A stretch of DNA of 64,000 nucleotides from Candidatus Bathyarchaeota archaeon. GTDB lineage: Archaea; Thermoproteota; CALKCG01; B24. The notes under the pieces were generated by a model. The model saw only the letters and a list, made by a program, of their open reading frames with translations. It did no database searches and had not been told where the DNA came from. Made by a program: the position numbers and the translations under genes. The stretch spans positions 1 to 64,000 of the forward strand of contig JAGTQM010000003.1 of the NCBI GenBank assembly GCA_018396755.1. Direction: 5' to 3'. Positions 42,498-50,260 of the stretch are shown here, piece after piece. Position 1 is the stretch's first letter. Each line of letters starts with the position of its first letter.

Positions 42498-43922
42498 TTG
42501 GCTAGAAGTTTAAGCCCATTGGAGGTTTACAATCTCCTACCTAAGACAAACTGCGGGAAATGTGGTGAAGCTAACTGTCTGAGTTTTGCAACGAGGCTTG
42601 TAAACCTCGAAGTTGAAATTGAAAAATGTCCTCCCTTGGTTGAAGAGGTGAAATATCGGGAGAACTACTTTAAACTCAAAGACCTCTTGAAGCCTCTAAT
42701 CAGAGAAGTGTTGATAACCAGAGGAGGGAAAGCCGTTAGAATAGGTGGAGAATACGTCCTCTATCGGCATGAGTTCACCTATAGGCGTCCAACAGCCATA
42801 GCCATAGACGTATCTGACAATATGACGCCCGAGTCTATAATCGACCGCGTTAAGCAGATAGAATCGCTATCCTACCCGTATATCGGTAAAGAGCTTAAGC
42901 TAGACTTAATAGCCGTCAGGTCTGTTACTGGTGATCCTGAGAGTTTCCGTAAAGCTGTTAGAGTAGTATTGGGCAGTTCAAGCCTCCCCATTGTGCTCTG
43001 CTCGTTAAACCCAGACGTTTTAAAGGCTGGTCTTTCTGAAATGCCAGGTGATAAGCCACTCATATATGCTGCTACTGTAGACAACTGGAGTCAGATGGTT
43101 GAATTAGCCTTAGCATACGATTGTCCGCTTGTCGTCTCGGCTCCAAATAATCCCGTTACACTTAAAAGTCTAGTTAAAACTTTGCTCGAATGCGGTTTAG
43201 AAGACTTGGTTTTAGATCCTGGTTGTATGGGTGGGGAAGGCCTCTACGATACGATTGTTAACTTCACTATGCTCCGTAAGGCTGTCTTCAGGGCGAACGA
43301 TTCCCTCTTGGGTTTCCCTCTTCTGGGGGCTCCAATATCAGTCTGGCTTGAGAATGGTAGGGCTTTAGATAGGAAGTGGGAAGAGTGCTACTTGGCGGGT
43401 ATGCTTATAGTTAGGTTTGCGGATGTCCTCATCATACATAGTTTAGATGGTTGGGTTATCCTGCCATTGCTGATACTTAGAGACAACATATATACAGACC
43501 CTAGGAAGCCTGTTTCGGTTAAACCTGGGCTTTACAAGATAGGTACACCGAATGAAAGTAGCCCTGTTATGTTCACATCGAACTTCGCATTGACGTACTA
43601 TACGGTCTCTTCAGATATACAGGCGGCTAAAGTAGATGCATACCTCATAGTTGTCGATACTGAGGGGCTTTCAGTAACCTCAGCTGTAGCCGGGAGAAAA
43701 CTCACGGCTGATAAAGTTGCTGATGCTGTTAAAGAGTCGGGTATTGAAAACCTAGTTAAACACAGGTATCTTATAATTCCAGGTAGAGCTTCAAAACTAA
43801 GCGGTGAAATCGAAGAGGCTACTAATTGGAAGGTTCTAGTAGGACCACTAGACTCTTCGGAAATCTCTAAATTCTTAAGTGAAAACTGGTATGGGAAGAA
43901 GCTTTGGGAGGCTGGAAGATAG
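42498..43922 (+). CDS. cdhE: Corrinoid iron-sulfur protein large subunit, CODH/ACS gamma
   Basis: The protein of about 474 residues begins with the iron-sulfur domain (LPKTNCGKCGEANCLSFATRL, then EKCPPL) at residues 13-46, which holds a low-potential 4Fe-4S cluster that reactivates cobalt. The barrel follows, and the C-terminal corrinoid-binding domain shows NFALTYYTVSSDIQ and VVDTEGLSVTSAVAGRKLTADK. I place the start at TTG 42498, 6 bp after GGAGGTG; the GTG at 42483 overlaps that ribosome site. The stop at 42920-equivalent position 43922 is 1 bp before the next start. It pairs with CdhD. Confidence 0.93.
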   Translation: MARSLSPLEVYNLLPKTNCGKCGEANCLSFATRLVNLEVEIEKCPPLVEEVKYRENYFKLKDLLKPLIREVLITRGGKAVRIGGEYVLYRHEFTYRRPTAIAIDVSDNMTPESIIDRVKQIESLSYPYIGKELKLDLIAVRSVTGDPESFRKAVRVVLGSSSLPIVLCSLNPDVLKAGLSEMPGDKPLIYAATVDNWSQMVELALAYDCPLVVSAPNNPVTLKSLVKTLLECGLEDLVLDPGCMGGEGLYDTIVNFTMLRKAVFRANDSLLGFPLLGAPISVWLENGRALDRKWEECYLAGMLIVRFADVLIIHSLDGWVILPLLILRDNIYTDPRKPVSVKPGLYKIGTPNESSPVMFTSNFALTYYTVSSDIQAAKVDAYLIVVDTEGLSVTSAVAGRKLTADKVADAVKESGIENLVKHRYLIIPGRASKLSGEIEEATNWKVLVGPLDSSEISKFLSENWYGKKLWEAGR

Positions 43923-43923
43923 A

Positions 43924-44679
43924 GTGATAATTTCAGTAGCGGGTAAAGGTGGGACAGGTAAAACCACTATAGCAGTTTTAATCTTAAAAACTCTGATCGA
44001 GGAGACGAGTAAGACAATCCTCTTCGTAGACGCAGATCCGTCTACGAATGCTCCAGTTGTTCTAAACATACCGATTAAGAAGACGGTTGGCGAAGTAGTA
44101 GAGGAGTTCAGAAAAACGGTCTTAGATACTACGGAGCTTGGCGTCGACAAGAGTAGGATAGTTGAGAAATGGGTTATGGAAGTTCTGATGGAATCTCCTA
44201 GATTCGACTTGTTAGCCATGGGTCGAGGTGAAGGAGAAGGATGCTACTGCTACGTCAACTCTGTTTTAACGTCAATATTAGACAAGCTGGCTAGTAACTA
44301 TGATGTAGTTATAATGGATATGGAGGCTGGTTTAGAGCATATAAGCCGTAGGACAGAGAGAGACGTAGACATTATGTTTGTTGTAACAGACCCCTCTAGG
44401 ATGAGCCTTGAAACGGCTAAGAGGATTAAAGAGCTAATACCGGAAGTACATGTTGAAATAAGGAGACTCTACATCATCGGCAATAAGATCCCACATGGAG
44501 AATTTGAGAGCTACGCTAGTAAAGTCGGAGAATTCGATCTACAGCTTATTGGAATAGTCCCTCCAGATCCAGAAATACTAAATTTCAGCGTGAAGGGTTT
44601 GTCTCTTCTAAACATACCTGATAATTCACCCTCCTATGAAGCCGTTAAAAACATATGCCGCAAGGTCAGGTTAATTTAA
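43924..44679 (+). CDS. CooC-type ATPase (copy 2) inside the cdh operon
   Basis: From GTG at 43924 the protein opens MIISVAGKGGTGKTTIAVLIL, a deviant Walker A, followed by ILFVDADPSTNAPVVLNIP. A CxC pair lies in GRGEGEGCYCYVNSVLTSIL near residue 102, with VVIMDMEAGLEHISRR as Walker B. It is a second CooC-like paralogue, closer to the group found inside archaeal cdh operons next to cdhE. It may serve the ACS A-cluster (AcsF-like nickel loading) or corrinoid protein reactivation rather than the C-cluster; this is inference. A frame extension back to 43879 overlaps cdhE and is not favoured. Confidence 0.85.
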   Translation: MIISVAGKGGTGKTTIAVLILKTLIEETSKTILFVDADPSTNAPVVLNIPIKKTVGEVVEEFRKTVLDTTELGVDKSRIVEKWVMEVLMESPRFDLLAMGRGEGEGCYCYVNSVLTSILDKLASNYDVVIMDMEAGLEHISRRTERDVDIMFVVTDPSRMSLETAKRIKELIPEVHVEIRRLYIIGNKIPHGEFESYASKVGEFDLQLIGIVPPDPEILNFSVKGLSLLNIPDNSPSYEAVKNICRKVRLI

Positions 44680-45644
44680 TTAGGAGGCTTTTTACACTGT
44701 CCCTCCCTCTTCCAATAGAATCCTATAGAGGTGTTATTGCAAAAGTAAAAATAGGCGCTACAAAATCCGAAGGGGGTTCAAGAAGCTACTCTACTACAGT
44801 CGGCGGAGCTAGGACACTACCCTTCTACACATTTGAGGGTTTAAACCCTCCACCTGTACTGGCACTTGAAGTTTACGACCATTTAGTCAGTCCTCCAGTC
44901 GGCGTTATGGAGGCTTTCGGCGACGTAATAATGGATCCAGTCGAGTGGATTAGGGTTGTGGATAGGTTCAACCCGGACATTATAAATTTAAATGTAAGAT
45001 CCATTTCTCCCTTGACTCTAAATAGGAGCGTTAAAGATGCTATGCATCTATTGGAGGAAGTTTTACAGGCAACTGGCCGTCCTCTGATGATTACGGGTAT
45101 AATGGACCCAATTCACACGGAAGACATATCTAGAAACACTGAGTTTTTAAAGCAGGCCGCTGAATGTTTTAAAGGCGAAAGGCTTCTCATAGGTCCTGTA
45201 ACAGTTGAAGCTTATGAGACTGTTGCTGAAGCTGCTTTAACAAATGGTCACAATCTACTGGCCAAGTCAAATATGGATGTTAACCAGGCCATTAGGCTAA
45301 ACGAGCTTCTCTCGGCTAAAGGCGTTTCAACCGACCGTATCGTCGTAGATGTTACGACTGGGGCATTAGGCTATGGGATTGAATATACACTCTCCACGAT
45401 GGAGAGGCTTAGACTTAGGGCTTTACAAGGGGATAGAATGGCTGGAAGCCCCATGATATTCTTCGTTTCTGAAAACGTCTTCATATCGGAGTTTAGAGAA
45501 CCTCCTCTAAATCTCTCAATCTATGAGACTGCGGCTGCCGTTGCAGGTTTAATGTCTGGAGCAGACTTGGTGTCGCTATTCTACGTAGAAAGTTTACACA
45601 TGGTTAGATCGCTTTTAAGTGAATTTCCTTGGGGAGGCGGTTGA
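44655..45644 (+). CDS. Second CFeSP delta-subunit paralogue, short form
   Basis: The 329-residue protein aligns with CdhD over the barrel: KVKIGATKSEGGSRSYSTTVGG near residue 30, YTFEGLNPPPVLALEVYDH, IINLNVRSISPLTLNRS, and IVVDVTTGALGYGIEYTLSTMERLRLRALQGD near 232. It lacks the 80-residue N-terminal extension of CdhD. The ATG at 44655 overlaps cooC2 by 25 bp; a Shine-Dalgarno AGGAGG at 44682-44687 sits inside the frame, 9 bp before a CTG, so translation may start there. The binding determinants appear conserved, so a functional corrinoid protein subunit is likely. Which methyl donor or acceptor it serves is unknown. Confidence 0.85.
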   Translation: MPQGQVNLIRRLFTLSLPLPIESYRGVIAKVKIGATKSEGGSRSYSTTVGGARTLPFYTFEGLNPPPVLALEVYDHLVSPPVGVMEAFGDVIMDPVEWIRVVDRFNPDIINLNVRSISPLTLNRSVKDAMHLLEEVLQATGRPLMITGIMDPIHTEDISRNTEFLKQAAECFKGERLLIGPVTVEAYETVAEAALTNGHNLLAKSNMDVNQAIRLNELLSAKGVSTDRIVVDVTTGALGYGIEYTLSTMERLRLRALQGDRMAGSPMIFFVSENVFISEFREPPLNLSIYETAAAVAGLMSGADLVSLFYVESLHMVRSLLSEFPWGGG

Positions 45645-47001
45645 AATCTCAGAGAAAAAGCTTAGCCCAATGGATCTATATAAGCTCCTGCCTAAGACAA
45701 ACTGTGGAAAATGTGGATCGCCGACATGTATGGCTTTTGCTTTTAAACTGGCCCAAGGAGCTGTAGCAGTCGATAAATGCCCATTCCTTACAGATGAAGC
45801 TAAACGTGCTCTAATAGGTTTAACAGCTCCCCCTATAGCTGTAGTTGCTATAGGTCGTAGAAGTAGAGAGGTTAAAGTAGGTGGAGAGCGTGTATCCTTC
45901 AGACATGAGGATAAATTTTACAATGAGCCGGCTATAGCTGTGGAATTAAACGACCTTACAGATGCAGACGCCGTTAAGACAACTCTGAAGACACTGAGAA
46001 GGTATGAAGTTGAAAGAATGGGTCAAACTTTAAAGATAAACATGTTGGCACTTAGAAACCTCTCAAGTGAGAATGATGCTTTCATAAGGCTGGTGGAGAC
46101 CGTTAGAGGCGTGGAGTATCCGTTAATAATCTCCACTGAAAACCCCACGTTGGCTGGTAGGGCTTTAGACATCATCAGGGATGAACATCCTCTCTTACAT
46201 GGTGCATCTCTGAGAAATATCACTATGATGGCTATGCTGGCTAAGAGGTTCAACTGTCCCATTTCTATAAAAGCGTCTGACTGGGGGGAGTTTTTATCCT
46301 GTGTTGATAGGCTTAAGGGGTTAGGCTTCTCGGAAATAGTCTTACAACCTCCCGGCGATACACTTAAACAGCTCATGGAGAATTTGACGATTATACGTAG
46401 ACTTGCCGTCGACAAGAAATTCACTAAACTCGGATATCCCACTATAGTCTTCTCGAGCGATGTTAAATCCAATGTTCCAGAACATTTGACGGTCTCAGCA
46501 TTACTGGTTCGATATGCGAGTATAATCGTAGTTAAACCTGAAGTCTTGCCGCTTATACGTCCAGTGATGCTTCTCAGACAGTCGATAATGATGGATCCGA
46601 GGGCTCCGATATCCATTAAGCCAGGCCTGTATACGATAGGTGAGCCTAGTGAAAACAGTCCAGTACTATTGACAACCAATTACGCTTTAACATTCCACAT
46701 ATTGAGAAGTGACTTGAAAAATCAAAATGTGAACTGTTATCTCTTAGTCGTAGATACGGGGGGTCTCTCAGTAGCCTGTTCTATAGCTGGCAATAAGCTC
46801 AAACCAGACTCTGTTAAGCAAATGGTTGAAGAGACGGGCTTAGAAGCTAAGGTAGGCCATAAAATGCTTGTGATCCCAGGTAGAGCGGCTAAACTTGCTG
46901 GAGAAATTGAAGATATAACCGGCTGGAGGGTTTTAATAGGCCCATTTAACTCGAAGGATATAGCAGACTTTCTCAGAAAACATAATCTTATTGAGCAGTA
47001 G
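45619..47001 (+). CDS. Second CFeSP gamma-subunit paralogue
   Basis: The 460-residue protein keeps the full gamma architecture: a 4Fe-4S domain (LPKTNCGKCGSPTCMAF, then DKCPFL) at residues 23-55, the barrel and the corrinoid domain with NYALTFHILRSDLK and VVDTGGLSVACSIAGNKL. It differs from CdhE across most of its length, so the copies are old rather than recent duplicates. It starts with GTG, overlaps the delta paralogue by 26 bp and ends 14 bp inside the convergent AOR gene. With that paralogue it could form a complete second corrinoid protein. Confidence 0.88.
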   Translation: MNFLGEAVEISEKKLSPMDLYKLLPKTNCGKCGSPTCMAFAFKLAQGAVAVDKCPFLTDEAKRALIGLTAPPIAVVAIGRRSREVKVGGERVSFRHEDKFYNEPAIAVELNDLTDADAVKTTLKTLRRYEVERMGQTLKINMLALRNLSSENDAFIRLVETVRGVEYPLIISTENPTLAGRALDIIRDEHPLLHGASLRNITMMAMLAKRFNCPISIKASDWGEFLSCVDRLKGLGFSEIVLQPPGDTLKQLMENLTIIRRLAVDKKFTKLGYPTIVFSSDVKSNVPEHLTVSALLVRYASIIVVKPEVLPLIRPVMLLRQSIMMDPRAPISIKPGLYTIGEPSENSPVLLTTNYALTFHILRSDLKNQNVNCYLLVVDTGGLSVACSIAGNKLKPDSVKQMVEETGLEAKVGHKMLVIPGRAAKLAGEIEDITGWRVLIGPFNSKDIADFLRKHNLIEQ

Positions 47002-48733
47002 CCTCTTTAACGATTTCTTTTATCTTTGCTTCCGCGACCGTTAAAGCCTTTTTAACGTCTTCAGGGCTTATTATACCGTTTGCAGTGGCCGTTTCGAAGA
47101 TTCTCTTTGGGATTTTAAGGTTTTGAAATTTAAAACCCTCTTTGAACTTAAACTTATACTTCAAACCATAAGCTACCCTTCCAATTTTTTCAAGACTTTC
47201 GCCGTCGTAGTTAAAACCTATCGTATTCAAAGCTTCTAATACCATATGCTTATCGTATACATCTCTTGCGAATAGGCATACGCCGCAGCATTCCAATACG
47301 CATCTCCACGTCTCTTCCTTTAAGAGTGCTTCCACCGCGTTAACAGGGTTTATGGTCGACCCTAGCAGTTTCTGATCTAAACTGTATCCGGCGTTACTTA
47401 AATGGCTGTGTCTCGCTCCTATAGCCGTACCTATTATGAAAGCCAGTCCAGTATGGTAGCCTGCTAAACCATTCCCTCCAATTGCGACTAAAAACTCTTC
47501 GCCAAGGTTTTTGTATGGTTTCCCTTGGGCCATAGACAAGTAGAACTCGTTCGGCATAGTCATAATATGCTTAATCATTTCAATGTATTTCTCCGCGTTT
47601 CCCCACTTGGGTTCAACCATCGTCTCATCTAAGCCTATTAATCCTTTTTCATATGCTTCAGTAGCCCATGCGAGCATAGTTCCAGTCATCATAGCGTCTA
47701 ACCCGTATCTATCGCAGACGGCTCTAAGTTTAAGTACGTCCATAGGGTTTCCAACGCCTAGGTTTGAGCCCAACGCGTATATCGGCTCATAGTCGTATCC
47801 GACTTCTATAGACTCGACTTCATGCTCATCCGCGAAGAAGCTTCTCAATATGACTACGTGTTTACACCCTATTGGACATAGGGGGCAGGTATTCTTCCTA
47901 GTTAGGAGGTTGTCTGCAAAATATTCTCCTGAAATCTGCTCAGCATAGTCGAAATATCCAAGTTTAAAGTTCATCGTTGGAAGTGCTTTAATCTGGTTTA
48001 GAGTTAGAACGTTCTGAGGTGTTCCAAGGTCGTGGTATTTACGCATCTTACCGCTTTTAACAACCTCCTCATAGATTTTCTCGAATACCCTCTTATACGC
48101 ATCTAGGTTTTTAACAGATATTTCACCGCCTCCTGTGATGCGTACGGCTTTAAGGTTTTTAGCACCCATTACTGCACCCAAGCCCGTCCTTCCGAAGAAG
48201 TTATATCCGTCTACGAGAACGTTAGCATAGTAGACGAAGTTTTCTCCAGCAGGTCCTATAGCTACAATCGACTGTAAGCCACATGAGCTTGACTCACTCA
48301 ATGCCATGATCGTGTTTAAACCGCCCATCTTCTTTAGAGAAGATGCACCGTTGACTTTAACTCCCCCATTATCTCTAATATCAATCCACACCAGTTTTGA
48401 AGAAGCCCCTATGATAACAACGGCTTCGTACCCGGCCAGCCTTATTGCTGCCCCGAGTTTTCCACCGGCATGGCTTTCACCTAGGTTTCCAGTTAACGGC
48501 GATTTGAACATGGCGATTGTCTTTGAACATGCAGGGTAAAGACCTATGAACGACCCCGACGCCAGTATGATTGGATTTTCAGGTGCAAAAGGGTCTACGC
48601 CGTCTGGGCACAGCTCATTCAGCAGGTTTATTGCCAGTCCGGAGCCTCCTATGCACTTATCGACAAGTTCTCGTCTATTTTCAACCCAGCTTAAGCCATC
48701 GGTCAAGTTTATGAAGAGTATATCTCCATTCAT
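46988..48733 (-). CDS. Aldehyde:ferredoxin oxidoreductase, tungsten type
   Basis: The protein of about 581 residues has the AOR N-terminal domain (LVDKCIGGSGLAINLLNEL, PIILASGSFIGLYPACSKT, SPLTGNLGESHAGGKLGAAIRLAGY, GRTGLGAVMGAKNLKAV). It also has the 4Fe-4S cluster ligands CPLCPIGCKH near residue 280 with a distal Cys in CCGVC near 495. The bis-pterin tungsten site lies in the GLDAMMTGTMLAWA region. AOR oxidises aldehydes to acids with ferredoxin. A ferredoxin gene precedes it and overlaps it. ATG at 48733 lies 9 bp after GGTGAGG; upstream in-frame codons reach 48784. It may link acetate or amino-acid metabolism to CODH/ACS. Confidence 0.92.
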   Translation of the reverse strand: MNGDILFINLTDGLSWVENRRELVDKCIGGSGLAINLLNELCPDGVDPFAPENPIILASGSFIGLYPACSKTIAMFKSPLTGNLGESHAGGKLGAAIRLAGYEAVVIIGASSKLVWIDIRDNGGVKVNGASSLKKMGGLNTIMALSESSSCGLQSIVAIGPAGENFVYYANVLVDGYNFFGRTGLGAVMGAKNLKAVRITGGGEISVKNLDAYKRVFEKIYEEVVKSGKMRKYHDLGTPQNVLTLNQIKALPTMNFKLGYFDYAEQISGEYFADNLLTRKNTCPLCPIGCKHVVILRSFFADEHEVESIEVGYDYEPIYALGSNLGVGNPMDVLKLRAVCDRYGLDAMMTGTMLAWATEAYEKGLIGLDETMVEPKWGNAEKYIEMIKHIMTMPNEFYLSMAQGKPYKNLGEEFLVAIGGNGLAGYHTGLAFIIGTAIGARHSHLSNAGYSLDQKLLGSTINPVNAVEALLKEETWRCVLECCGVCLFARDVYDKHMVLEALNTIGFNYDGESLEKIGRVAYGLKYKFKFKEGFKFQNLKIPKRIFETATANGIISPEDVKKALTVAEAKIKEIVKEATAQ

Positions 48734-48734
48734 T

Positions 48735-49142
48735 TTAAACATCCTCACCGTAATATAGGACCTCGTGTGGACAGAACTTTGCACAAACTCCGCACTCTAT
48801 GCATATTATCGGTCTCTTACGCTCGTCGTCCCACTGTAGGGCTTTCAACGAACATGCATTTAAGCACGGTCTGTTTTCACACTTCTCACACTTTTCAGGG
48901 TTTAGAAGCTCTACTCCTCCACCACTCCTCGGCTTTAAAGCCTCATATGGACATGCTGAAGCACAGTCCGGCTCTTCACATCCAGAGCATACTGTTACTT
49001 TAAACCCAACTCCACTCCTTGAAATCCTTATGGCTGAATGCTTAACCGATAAGACACCTCTTAACTCTCTAGAGCATACGAAGACGCATGTGGCGCAGTT
49101 CATACATCGGTCTTGGTTCTTCACTATGAGCTTTATAGGCAT
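48735..49142 (-). CDS. Polyferredoxin-type 4Fe-4S electron-transfer subunit of the AOR
   Basis: The 135-residue protein contains four groups of cysteines in ferredoxin arrangement: CMNCATCVFVC near 13, CSGCEEPDCASACP near 52, CEKCENRPCLNAC near 84 and CIECGVCAKFCP near 113. Together these could hold four 4Fe-4S clusters. Such HycB/AorB-like subunits shuttle electrons from AOR to ferredoxin or to another partner. It starts with ATG and ends 3 bp inside the AOR frame, so the two are translationally coupled and almost certainly one complex. Confidence 0.9.
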   Translation of the reverse strand: MPIKLIVKNQDRCMNCATCVFVCSRELRGVLSVKHSAIRISRSGVGFKVTVCSGCEEPDCASACPYEALKPRSGGGVELLNPEKCEKCENRPCLNACSLKALQWDDERKRPIICIECGVCAKFCPHEVLYYGEDV

Positions 49143-49215
49143 ATTTTTATCAAATAGCTAAGCCTTGAAGCGCTATAAAAACCTCTTGAGTCTATTAAAG
49201 AGCCGACATGTCTAT

Positions 49216-50118
49216 TTACTCTCCACTCTTCCAATGTTTAATCTCAAAACGGTCTACTGGTTTCAGCTGGTAGAGTTCTTTCCTCCTAGCCTCAAGCATA
49301 TTTAACTCTTTCCCAGCGTATTCGGCGGAAGTTAAAATTTTCACACCTCTTCTCTCAGCTTCTACGATGAGTTCAGATATTCTTTCTCTCCACTCTAAAT
49401 CCCGTAGCAAATGGTGGTCTAGAATCATCTGTTCGACACCCGGCTCTAAAATCCTGTGGAGATTGGCTATAGACGCTTTCAAACTATTTACAGAGTATCT
49501 ATAGCCCAGCATGTACGTCATAGGCCCATCAATCATAACTACTTTAGGCTTATTCTCGAGTATAAATGCCACTTGGTCGTTTAAACTCGGTCCTTCGACG
49601 TCGCTTGAGTATAGGAAGCTTTCATCACCTTCATGTACGTAAACTTCAACTACATATCCGAGTTTAGAGTCTGTACCGTGGAATACGGGCTTGGAAAATT
49701 CGAGTCTAGTTTCTCCAACCTTCAATTTAAACCCTTCAGCTATCTCTATTTTCTTTGGTAGGCCTTCTATCTGTTTTAGGAAAAACCGTGCTCTTTCCCT
49801 TTGGCTGTAGTTTATATTGTCTTTAGGGTTTTTAATGATCACCAGCTTCCCCTCGTAAATCTCGAGATTTTCCCAGGGATTATGGTGGTCATAGTGGTAG
49901 TGTGTAACAACGATGATGTCTGCTTTAAGAGCATAGTCGACGATGATCTTCCAATCTTCCTCCAACTTCTTCCACTCTAGGGGGTGTGGCGGCAAGCCGT
50001 ATCTATAAGGTCCGAGGGCAACACCCGGATCTATCAAAATCTTCAAATCTCTAGTTTCCACGAAAGTAGCCATGCTTCTAGCACCCATTGAGTCTGAACT
50101 TAGAGGTAGAATCTTCAT
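49216..50118 (-). CDS. UPF0282-type metallo-beta-lactamase-fold hydrolase
   Basis: The 300-residue protein carries the MBL metal motif THYHYDHHNP near residue 74 and a later VFHGTDSKLG and SSDVEGPS, in the order of the archaeal UPF0282/COG2248 group. An ILDHHLLRD segment near 237 is also typical and adds metal ligands. The ordering LKILIDPGVALGPYRYGLPPHP near 27 matches the family. The biochemical role is unproven, with RNA- or DNA-processing and phosphodiesterase activities possible. The gene stands alone on the minus strand between the ferredoxin and the kinase gene. Confidence 0.88.
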   Translation of the reverse strand: MKILPLSSDSMGARSMATFVETRDLKILIDPGVALGPYRYGLPPHPLEWKKLEEDWKIIVDYALKADIIVVTHYHYDHHNPWENLEIYEGKLVIIKNPKDNINYSQRERARFFLKQIEGLPKKIEIAEGFKLKVGETRLEFSKPVFHGTDSKLGYVVEVYVHEGDESFLYSSDVEGPSLNDQVAFILENKPKVVMIDGPMTYMLGYRYSVNSLKASIANLHRILEPGVEQMILDHHLLRDLEWRERISELIVEAERRGVKILTSAEYAGKELNMLEARRKELYQLKPVDRFEIKHWKSGE

Positions 50119-50260
50119 ACCATCAGATTAAGTCTTCTCATAACAATATAAAAGTGTAGACTAAGCCGTACATGTCTGACAATCTGCTAGACAGCTACGG
50201 TTTAATAGATTTCCCATCAGCGTGAGTATTGAGCTCGTTTAAAGCTGGTATGATTGTCTC

